Below, piece after piece: positions 47,270 through 56,775 of a stretch of 64,000 nucleotides of DNA. Each line of letters opens with the position of its first letter. The stretch's first letter is position 1. Source of the stretch: Gigaspora rosea (lineage: Eukaryota; Glomeromycota; Glomeromycetes; Diversisporales; Gigasporaceae); assembly GCA_003550325.1 (NCBI GenBank), contig QKWP01001238.1, positions 90,026 through 154,025 on the forward strand. Direction: 5' to 3'. A program made the position numbers and the translations under genes. The notes beneath the pieces were generated by a model. That model was not told the origin of the DNA, made no database searches, and saw only the letters and a program-made list of their open reading frames with translations.

Positions 47270-48043
47270 CCTTATATTGCTGAAAATAAGCCATCTTCTA
47301 AAATAAGCTACTCCTTAGTTTTGATCCAAAAATGTCAAAACACCTTTGACCCGAAAATAAGCTACCCTTTATCGCACCAAAAGATAATTAACAAAATTTT
47401 TAGTTCTGAAAATAACTACTCCTACGATCTATAAACGTTTCTATATAGTAAAGTCTAAATTTTACTAAGCAAATGATTAAAGTCGCATAAGTAAACTTGT
47501 TCAACAGATCAAAATACACATACCCTGAAAATTTCATATAAATCGGAGAACTTTTTATTATTTGACTTTTAATTTTTACGTTAACAGTTTTTTTTATAAA
47601 AAACCCCATTAAACGTAAAAATTAAAAGTCAAATAATAAAAAGTTCTCTGATTTTTATGAAATTTTTAGAGTATGTGTATTTTGACTGCTGAACAAGGTT
47701 ACTTATACGACTTTAATCAATTTGCTTAGTAAAATTTAGACTTTACTATGTAGCGATTATAATTGATTGACCAAAAATCGCTTTATAAGTTACCTACGAT
47801 TTTTTCTGCATATTTGTTTATTGTTTATAACATATTTATTTATCATCTACAGCATATTTATTTATTGCCTACAGCATATTTATTTATTTTTTTACTTGTT
47901 AGAGTTTTGTATTCGAAATAAGCTATCTCTTTGTTGTGCTATAGATTACTTAAAATAGTAAATAACCCAAAAATAAGCTACCTATGATTTTTTTTTTGTT
48001 AAAAATCGGCAAAAAAAGGTAGCTTATTTTCGGCAACATATGA
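47270..48043. mobile_element. AAAATAAGC-family TA element abutting its neighbour
   Basis: The left TA (47268-47269) is the same TA that closes the previous element; the right TA is 48044-48045. Ends CCTTATATTGCTGAAAATAA and TTATTTTCGGCAACATATGA pair. A palindrome at about 47435-47750 (TAGTAAAGTCTAAATTTTAC) forms the core. Confidence 0.75.
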
Positions 48044-48129
48044 TAACACTTAATCGTTTTATATCAATTATAAAATATTATTATATATTGATTAATTGGA
48101 TAAAAATCGATATATATCTATAATCGATA

Positions 48130-48599
48130 CCGTATATTTCCGAAAATAAGCTACCTTTTTTTGGAGGTCGACTAAAGCGGAATTAATTCAATATATGATC
48201 TACACACTGCATAAATTACATTATTGATACCTATATAACCTTCTAACAATAATTGCATCAAAAAGGTAACCCTAATCCTAACCAAATTTCACTCCGCTTT
48301 AGCCGACCTCCTTTTTGGGCCAAAAATTACACGAAAAAATGTGGAGTAGCTTATTTTTAGCGTATAACCATTTTTGAAAAAATTGAAAAACGTACTAATT
48401 AAAAGTTGTCCAAATGACACTAAATTTTTACTGTAGGCGTATTTTGATGAGCTGAACGACTTTACTTAATCGAACTTTTGAAATTTACTTAGTAGAAAAA
48501 AAAGTTTTATATGTAGCAACTGCCAACGCGTTTTTTGAAATTTTTGAAAAAATCAGGGGTAGCTTATTTTCGGAGTAGCTTATTTTCGAGAATATACGG
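48130..48599. mobile_element. AAAATAAGCTACC-family TA element with an insertion
   Basis: Bordered by TA (48128-48129, 48600-48601). Inverted ends CCGTATATTTCCGAAAATAA and TTATTTTCGAGAATATACGG. Contains the smaller element at 48165-48311. Confidence 0.8.
48165..48311. mobile_element. 147-bp MITE with AGGTCGACTAAAGCGG ends
   Basis: AGGTCGACTAAAGCGGA pairs with TCCGCTTTAGCCGACCT. Flanking TTTTTGG on both sides suggests a 7- to 8-bp duplication, blurred by the T-run. It holds a CCTAATCCTAACC tract. Confidence 0.7.
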
Positions 48600-48601
48600 T
48601 A

Positions 48602-50147
48602 TGTATCATTTTTTATATTAAATTATTATATATCTATAAATCGATTATAATTATAATTATTTGAAACAATATATAACAATTAATAGATCTTTAACGATTA
48701 CATACCCATTACGAAAATTTTAAACCAAATCACTAGATAAAAAAAAAAAACAATGTTCAAAATTTCTTAAGCCCATTTAATTCGTAAGCTACTATAGATC
48801 ATAAATATATATTCTATAAAATGTGCAAAAAAACTTAAAAAAAAAAAAAGCCATTTTGTACAATTTTTACACCTTTCTCCCTTTTACTCTTCTCTCTTTT
48901 TTACCCCTTTTTTCCTTTTACACCTCTTTCTATTTTTCTTTTTTATTTTTAATATTTCGAATACATTCGAAATATTTTAGGACTAGAAAATCAAGCTAGA
49001 TCAGTAGATCTGTAGCCTGGATCATATCAAGGACGTATTTGACTAATATTTTCGAAATGTTTTGATGATTTTTGATGATTGTACTACAAGTTCAGATTAG
49101 ATCTTTGTTTATTTTTTTTTTTGTTTACAATTAGATCTTTTATCAATTTTATATTGTTTTTTTGTTCTCCTTTTGTTTTTTTTTGATTTGTTTTATTTTT
49201 TTTAGTTTCATTTTGTTTTTTTTTTATTTGTATTTTTTTTTTATTTTTTAATTTTTTTTATTTTATTTCTATACTTTACTACTGGCACTTTGCAAGAAAT
49301 CTAAAACTTTTAGGCAATTTGCACAAGCCAACTTAGCTTTTCGACACTTTGCAAGAACACACAACTAATTTCTTTAGCAATTTCGAAATTCAAGAATGCA
49401 AGGTTTCGCTTTATTTATTTTTTTGTTTTATGTTTTTGTTTTTGTTTTTTTGTTTTTTTTTATTAATTTATTTTATTCTGACATTTTGCAAAAACCTTTA
49501 CCGATTTCTGAATTGCAAGATCAGGTTCAGAGAAATGGAGATTTGGGGCTTCGTTTATTTTTTATTTAGTTTGCTTACATTTTTGTTTTTTGTTGTTTTC
49601 TTGACTTTTCCGGCACTTTACAAGATACCAATTCTAATGTCTCTGGCGCTTTGCAAGAAGTCACAAATATAAGCAAATATAATTAAATATAAGCGAATAT
49701 GAATAAATATAAGCAAATATAATAGTTTATTATTTTTCGTTTTTGTTTTTTTTCATTATTTTTTTCAGGTTTATTTTTTGTTTTTTGTTTGTCTTTTTTT
49801 TACTTATTTTTTTTAATTTTATTTTATTTTATTTATTTCTTACTTCTTTCGAAACTTTGCAAGAAAACGATCTTACTTTTCTGGCACTTTACAAGAATAC
49901 CTATTCTAACTTTTCTGGCACTTTGCAAGAAATAGCAAATATAAAGAATATAAGCGAATATAAGGGAATATAGGTGAATATTAGCGAATATAAGGAATAT
50001 AATAGTTTATTTTTTTTGTTTTCATTTTTTTATTTTTTTTTGGTTTCGTTTTTTTTTGGGTTGATTTTTTTTGTCATTTTTTTATAATAATATATAATTA
50101 AATATGTAATATTTAAAATATAATATATAATAGGAATAATATATATA
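48602..50147 (+). repeat. T-rich region with CTTTGCAAGAA units
   Basis: Units such as GGCACTTTGCAAGAA recur near 49275, 49343, 49485, 49610, 49655, 49853, 49884 and 49917. GAATATAAGC-type minisatellites occur at 49665-49720 and 49930-50000. It shares its left part with 44390-44530. T-rich hydrophobic frames are not genes. Confidence 0.6.
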
Positions 50148-50391
50148 AGGGTGAGTCAGTAGAAATGTGACAAATCATTTTAGTAAAATTTTTTTAATTT
50201 TTAAACTAAAATATCTTGACAACTATTTAATTAAATTTGCTAAAAATTTTTTTATTTTAATCTTGAAATTATATAGCATTAAAATAAAAAAATTATTAAA
50301 TTTATTAAGATAGTTGTTAAGATATTTAAGCTTAAAGTCAAGAAACTTTTACTTAAAAAAAATTTGGCCCTTTTCTACTGACTCACACCAT
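50148..50391. mobile_element. 244-bp TA-flanked MITE
   Basis: GGGTGAGTCAGTAGAAA pairs with TTTTCTACTGACTCACACC; TA lies on both sides (50146-50147, 50392-50393). The core palindrome contains AAGATAGTTGTTAAGATATT. Confidence 0.75.
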
Positions 50392-50437
50392 ATGTACCCA
50401 AAGGTACATATACCTGCATCATGTGACCTATAGATTA

Positions 50438-50778
50438 CAGTCAACCCTCCATAAATGCAACTCGTAGGGACAAGCCTACAACGTGCATTTAGGAAGGTTT
50501 GCATTTAGAGAGAGCCAATTAAATTGCAGCTTTTAAAAATTAGATCATCAAGTTTGTGTAACTTTTACCAAAACTGTATAATCTATCTTAAATACTAAAA
50601 TTTGATTGGCCATGTGCATTTAGGAAGATTAGTGTGATATAAAATGTTATTCAAGAGAACGTGCATTTACAGAATATAGAACGTGCATTTAGCACTAATA
50701 ACATTTTATGGAATAGAAAAAACGTGCATTTAGAGAGGTATTGCATTTATGGAGGTTGCATTTATGAAGGGTTGACTG
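50438..50778. mobile_element. 341-bp TA-flanked MITE with CAGTCAACCCT ends
   Basis: CAGTCAACCCTCCATAAATG and CATTTATGAAGGGTTGACTG are inverted, bordered by TA (50436-50437, 50779-50780). Multiple ACGTGCATTTAG motifs occur inside. The ends resemble pogo/Fot1-type elements. Confidence 0.88.
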
Positions 50779-51191
50779 TACTACCAAAATTCAAGATCAG
50801 ATATAACGTTACATGATCAGAAAATTCAAAACAAACATTCGTTTTGACAAAAATCACACATTTTGCAAGAAACTATATACTAAACCACTTTCTGTACATT
50901 AATTAAAAGTTTTCCTTAAATGATTTTAATATAATAGTCTAAACCCTAACTCTAATATAGTTCTCACCCTAACTCTAACCTAATATAAACAATGTTGATT
51001 TTGTATGTAATATCATATGGGGTGTTCCCTTTTAAAAGGGCACATTTTTACATTTTTTTGAAAATTGAGTTTTCGTTAGATTCATATAAATTTTGACATG
51101 ATTGACATTTTTAAATAATAAATAAAAGTCGATTTGTATAATAAAAAATAGAGATAATGTAAAAGAAATATTACACGAAGTTGTCCAAGGC

Positions 51192-51778
51192 AGGACCCCG
51201 AATAATCTATGCGAGGTCATAGTTGAAAAATAGCTAATGGAGGGCCGTTTTTTAAAAAAGGTTATATTTGAAAAGTAGGTATTGAAGAAAAAGGTTATAT
51301 TTGAAAACAGGTAATGGGTAAAATGAGTATATTTGAAAGAATGGTAATATGGTAATTTTTATAAATGTTATATTTGAAATGTGCTAATGAAAAATTGGGC
51401 TATAATAGTAACCCGGCAGGTAAAAAGAAGAGAAGAGAAAAGGAAGAGAAGGGTAAAAGGGAGAGAGGGGTAAAAGGGAGAGGAAGGGTAAAAGGGAGAG
51501 AGGGTAAAAGGGAGAGGGGATAAAAGGGAGAGAGGGTAAAAGGGAGAGAGGGAGTAAAAGGAAGAGGTGGGTAAAAAGAAGAAGGGAGTAAAAGAAAGAG
51601 GGAGTAAAAGGGAGGGGGTAAAGATTATTCAAACCAGCTTTTTTTTTTTTTTTTTTTATGGGTAAAAGTTCTATCTAATGTTTAAAATATAGCTTATATT
51701 ACCAAACCAAAACTGCTAACCAAAAAAATTTTTACTATAATGCTTAAATATAACCTCATATAAATTATTCGGGGTCCT
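51192..51778. mobile_element. 587-bp hAT-type element, exact 8-bp duplication
   Basis: AGGACCCCGAATAATCTATG at the left and ATAAATTATTCGGGGTCCT at the right. TCCAAGGC is repeated at 51184-51191 and 51779-51786. The terminal AGGACCCCGAA is shared with the 25610-25791 MITE. The core is a homopurine minisatellite. Confidence 0.93.
51418..51620 (+). repeat. Homopurine GGTAAAAGGGAGAGA minisatellite
   Basis: About 200 bases of GGGTAAAAGGGAGAGAGG-type units, almost entirely A and G apart from the T of each unit. Such tracts can form triplex DNA. The matching minus-strand frame (Pro/Leu/Phe repeats) is a composition artefact. Confidence 0.85.
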
Positions 51779-52056
51779 TCCAAGGCCAAGAACATCACGA
51801 GATTACCCGATAGTCACCTGTTACATTTAACCAATTAAAATCGTAAAATTTGATTAATCCCGGATTAGTCCAAAAATCAAAACAAATGGTTAAACTCAAT
51901 TATCTCAAAATAAAATATATGTAAAAATGGGCCTTTTAAAAGGGAACACCCCATATGATCAAAATAATAGGTACAAAAAAATTTAATGTACCCTACGGGG
52001 TATAACAAAATTAATTCTATATAAAAATAATAAATAAAAAAAATAAAATTTTATAT

Positions 52057-52840
52057 ATACTTTTTTTTTAATCTTTGGCAGTCTCGCCGACAAGTGCTTT
52101 ATTAGAATTTTTAAGATATACAGACTTTTACAATAGTAACGAGAATACAACTAGCCACACATACACTTTTTGGGTGTCTAATTTAAGTGGTCTACCCTAA
52201 GGTTCCACACTAGTTGTCATACCCGCAACCCAACTACAGGAATTGCCTATTTAAATCCTCTGATTATCTGCTAAGCCCATTTACCTCCTAATATTTAATC
52301 TCTGACATTACCCGGCATGACACCTCTTTTTAGTGAATTTCCAGGAATGATCTGCCGCACTATGCTAATCAAACCGGTTGATATAGAATTTTACCAGTAC
52401 GATACATGTCTCACCCAATTAAGCGTACGGTTTCTTTTAGCAATCGATGCTACAGCTTTACCCATATACTCGCAGTCCGGATTTCCGTGAACTGCTGATA
52501 TCGCCTACTACAACCCTTGTAAGGTTTGTTTTCCAGCCTGGCACCCATCTCTTCTGGTAGCACCGTCATAGCTGTCCATCTACCTCCTTACTCGGGATTT
52601 GCCAAGGGGTTTTTGTTTTTCCGGTTTCCTGGATTTGTTGATGTAACAATACACCAATTCGCTCAGAAGCTTCCATTCAAGATAGTGAAACCAAGATTAC
52701 AGGTATTTTTACCCAACCGATCTTGAGCCACAGTTACTATAACACAGGCCTATTTTTCAAAACGTCTCTAGTGGGATTCGAACTTTTGATCTGCCACTTG
52801 GGGGTGACAACCTGGCAACTTCTCTAAGTCGCCACACCCT
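52057..52840 (-). mobile_element. tRNA-derived SINE-like retroposon, 784 bp
   Basis: The minus strand begins GGGTGTGGCGACTTAGAGAA (A-box-like TGGCGACTTAGAGAAG) and carries AGTTCGAATCCC, an excellent Pol III B box, about 50 bases later. It ends in an A-run (plus 52061-52071). TAAAATTTTATAT is repeated at 52044-52056 and 52841-52853. The body is long and unrelated to known coding sequence. Confidence 0.85.
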
Positions 52841-52979
52841 TAAAATTTTATATTAAATTGCAAATAATTTAAAATATTATATAATAATAATAAATAAAAA
52901 ATAAAATTTTATATTAAATTGCAAAAACTTGCAAAAACCTGTAAAACGTTTAAAAATTTGCAAAAAGTATAATTATGTG

Positions 52980-53266
52980 AATATAATAATTATTAATTAA
53001 TATCATATCAGATATATATCGATTAATATCTATATCATCGGCAAATTTTATATATAGATATATATCGATTACTAACCGAGTATGATATATATCGATACTA
53101 AATACCCTGCTGATTTTTATCGATAGTAATAGTAATCAATATATATCTGATAATTAGATATATATCGATTACTATCACTATTAATAGAAATCAGCAGGTG
53201 TATTTAGTATCGATATATATCTACCGTTTAGTAATTGATATATATTTATATAAAATTTGCCGATGT
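52980..53266. repeat. Palindrome built of ATATATATCGAT units
   Basis: CATCGGCAAATTTTATATA near 53036 pairs with TATATAAAATTTGCCGATG near 53247-53265. The centre falls at about 53150 between mirrored CTGCTGATTT and AAATCAGCAG. Confidence 0.8.
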
Positions 53267-53269
53267 ACA

Positions 53270-53460
53270 AGAATACCAGTTTTAATTTCTCTGGCATTTT
53301 GCAAGAATATACTAGATTTCTTTAGCAATTTGCAAGAGCACCAACACTTCTGAGAAATGAAACAAAAAAATAAATGAAGCGAAACCTTACAAAAACTTGC
53401 GAATATTTGCAAAAACTTGCAAAAACTTGCAAATACTTGCAAAAACTTGCATTCTTCTTT
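53270..53460 (+). repeat. CTTTGCAAGAA and ACTTGCAAAA units
   Basis: Two TTTGCAAGA units, then five ACTTGCAAAAACTTGCAAAT-like repeats at 53393-53450. Same repeat family as 44640-45420 and 49275-49930. Confidence 0.7.
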
Positions 53461-54680
53461 ATTTTTTTTTACTTCTTTACTATTTTTAGAAAGTATTTAG
53501 AAAAAAAGAGTGAAATGAAGGTTATAGCCAAAACAAAAGAAATAACCAAAGCAAAGACAATAAAAAACAAAGAAGTGAAGATAATAGCTAACTTTAGGTG
53601 AGTGAAATTAAGTGTGTAGGGCTAGCTTTTGTATATAGTAATAGAATTAGATGCGATGAAGTGTGAAAGTAGTTTAATAATGTAAAAATAATACTATAAT
53701 AATGTAATATTAATTAAAATTGTATATTTAATAAATATATAATAATAATAAATAAAAAATAAAAATTTGATATTAAATGCGAAAATTTTAAAAAAAATTT
53801 TGAAAAGAGTTTTAAAAAATAGTGTGCCTGCAATACGGTGCACTCTCGTATCACATGATCAGTATGATCAACATTGACGATAATGTTACATATTGTTTTT
53901 AATTTATCTGTTATTAAAAATCAAGTATGTACTAATGTAATCATTTAAAAAATTTTTTATTAATATAGATTATCGTGTGCAATGAACATTTTAAAGCGTT
54001 GTTGATTTTAAACAATTAAAACACAATTTATTCTAACTTGATTTATCACTATATAATGATAAATAGTTCAAACAAATAACTTAGAAAACTCTAATTTATA
54101 CTAAAAAAACCTAACCCTAACCCTAACCATTGAACCTAACCCTAACTCTTGAACCTTACTCTAACCCTAACTAACGAATTCATGAAACATATCAAAATCC
54201 ATACACGAACTTCATCGGTAACAAGAAGCGAACGGTAACAAGTTACAAAGTCATGAAACTACAACACGGTAAAGCATACATTCTACAACTCCAGTAAAGT
54301 TGCATAAAAAAAAAACAAGTGTTAATAACACATTAACAACTAAAAAAATATAAACAAACGAAATCATACTTCCCCAAAATAGTCTAAATTCTGAACTACC
54401 TAGAGTGGAAAAGCCTATCTAAAAAAGGCTCTACTAATAACGTTACAAAAAACTAGTGGAAACAGTGTACTAACACTAAACTATACCAACGGTACTAAAA
54501 GTGGCAAACGGTGCCCCAACAACATAAAGGTTGTGAAATTACAGAAATATATCACCAGTCGTAATGAAGACTTCACTAATACCGCAACAATAGTGATGAC
54601 TCCAGTAATGTGAAAGATAATAACTCAAGTCCTAGTAACAACAAACTAGGACAAAAAACTGCAATGAAGCTACAAAATAA
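53461..54680. other. Unassigned region with a telomere-like tract
   Basis: 54105-54174 contains CCTAACCCTAACCCTAACC and further degenerate CCCTAAC repeats, an interstitial telomere-like tract. The rest is A-rich without a supported gene. Confidence 0.5.
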
Positions 54681-54945
54681 TATGGGCTGCCGTTAATAGA
54701 AATAAGGCAGATTGACATTTTAAAAAAAATTAATACCTTAACTTTCACAGTGCATATCTCTATAGATTTTGAGGCTATCTTGATGATTTAATATTCAAAA
54801 GAAAGCTTAGATTATAGGCTTTCTTTTGAATATTAAATTATCAAGATGGCCTCAATATTCATAGAGATATGCGCTATGAAAGTTAAGGTATTAATTTTTT
54901 TTAAAATGTCAATCTGCTTTATTTCTATTGACGGCAGCCTATATG
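54681..54945. mobile_element. 265-bp near-perfect hairpin, probable MITE
   Basis: GGGCTGCCGTTAATAGAAAT at the left pairs with ATTTCTATTGACGGCAGCC at the right. Pairing continues inward through CAGATTGACATTTTAAAA to a centre near 54815. Confidence 0.85.
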
Positions 54946-56216
54946 GTAAAGATTACTCAACCAAATGACAACGTTATTCAAAGAGAAAAGTTAGTAATGA
55001 AAAAACTACAAAAATACAACAGCAAGCCAAGATTCTATACTAATGAACTCACCTCACACCAACAAGGAACTGCACCAGAAATCAACCCACCAAAGAATCA
55101 CAAAACCACACCAACCATGAATCTGCAAAATGTCAAAATCATACAAAGGCAGCAAGGATGGAACCAAAGGCAGTCGAAAGAACTATGAAATTCACAACAA
55201 TGAAGCCATAAAAGCCGAGATAACTATAGCTAGAAAGAATAAATATAAGTTACATAAAAAAAAACCAAAAAAAATAAATCAATGATTATCACTGATAATC
55301 ATTGTTTATATATTCCATGACCTGGGGTGCACCATGGTGCAGGGTGCAATAATTTAATAATCCCTTTTGAAAATATATGAAATATTGCGAAATATTGTAA
55401 AAAACTAAAGTTTTACTTGATAATATACGATATATTACCTTTTGCGACTCCAAAATGAGATAATTAAATAGAGGTTTGCATAGTTTTATTTGGCAATATT
55501 TTGCAAAAGATTTCGCAATATATTTCAAAATATTTTGAAAGAAATGCATACTAAAATCTTTTAAAGAATTGCAATTCTTTCAAAAGATTTCACATCAATT
55601 GCAATTCTTTTGAAAGATTTCAGTATACAATTTCTTTTAAAAGGTTTCATATATTTATTTTGCTAATGTATTTGTTTTTTATTTTTTTTTATTTTTTTAT
55701 TTTTTTTTGTCTTTTATTAGTTTAGTTTATTTCTATTTGTAAAAATATTTTTTCTAGAAAATGAGAATTCTCAGAAAAACTATATGATAATTTGCAATCT
55801 GATCGAGATTAGATAATATTAATACTGTTTATTTTTTGCTCAAATTTATATGCACTTGTTTTTAGTATAATAAAATCAAAGAATCATATTTGGCAAGTCT
55901 TATTTAAAAGGAAAAAACAATATTTAAACCAAATTATTATAACAACAAATAACTCTAAATAAATATAAAAAATAAAGTTTAATGATAATTTAATATTCAA
56001 AGCAAATATTATAGCAGAATACTAATAATTTTAATAACAGATAAGAAGAATACAAATTCAATTTATAACTAAGATTCAAAAAAAGATATGGATGTGCAGA
56101 AAGATTTGTATTTTAAAAAATTTATATTTTGATATTCAGAAAAAGTTTTTATATTCTTGATTAATTATTAAAAATTTTTTATATCAAATAAAATAGGTTT
56201 TAATTTAATTTATTAT
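54946..56216. other. Unassigned, with AATATTTTGCAAAAGATTT palindromes
   Basis: 55290-55650 holds palindromic AATATTTTGAAATATATTGC and GAAAGATTTCA segments related to 44220-44375. Open frames at 54928-55188 and 55289-55549 show no motif and are not called. Confidence 0.45.
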
Positions 56217-56775
56217 TATTATTTTTTTTTATTGTTGAGATGAGATCATGCCTTTGGACTTTATTAGATGTATATTAATCATTACAATATATGCTTACAA
56301 TTTTTATACTATTTACTAAGTACCGAGACTTGGACTATTTTATCTATAACCTAAACCTAACAGAGCCTACCATACTCCTATTTATATAGCTAGCCTAGTT
56401 TTGGACATCCCTTTTTCCTAACCAACAGTCGGTGTTCATATGTCCACCACTTTACCCACCTTTTCTAATATCATTACTTCCAATTTGGTGTATGTGATTC
56501 CAGGTAGGCACTTTCTGCTTTCAAATTGGTATACTCAGTTTCTTACTGGCATACTTCTCGGGAGTTTGTATTTCAAGCCATGCAGCTGCTTCTACCATAT
56601 TGGATAAGTATCTCAAGCCTGCATGCTGCCGCAATTAGCCAATTTTTCTGCGACTTGGGGACCCAGGATTTAATATTCTGAATTCAGAAATATGCAAATG
56701 ACTGTACTTCTCGCTATGGTAATGAGTATCCAGGCATGTTTCGCTGAAGCTTCCAGTTTCAGATATAGTTGGATG

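Larger units (their letters stand above)
51018..51953. mobile_element. TA-flanked hairpin element, split by a hAT MITE
   Basis: TGGGGTGTTCCCTTTTAAAA and TTTTAAAAGGGAACACCCCA are perfect inverted ends bordered by TA (51016-51017, 51954-51955). Without the inner element (51192-51778 plus one duplication) it is 341 bp. Confidence 0.88.

Noticed and set aside
49349..49973. Two hydrophobic frames that resemble membrane proteins
   Set aside because: They come from T-rich DNA with CTTTGCAAGAA repeats; no conserved polar residues or start context.
51384..51632. Minus-strand 82-codon Pro/Leu/Phe frame
   Set aside because: Translation of the purine minisatellite; repeat units create the open frame.
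52775..52838. tRNA gene suggested by GTTCGAATCCC
   Set aside because: The surrounding sequence does not fold as a full cloverleaf with a usable anticodon, and it heads a retroposon with target duplications, so it is called a SINE head.
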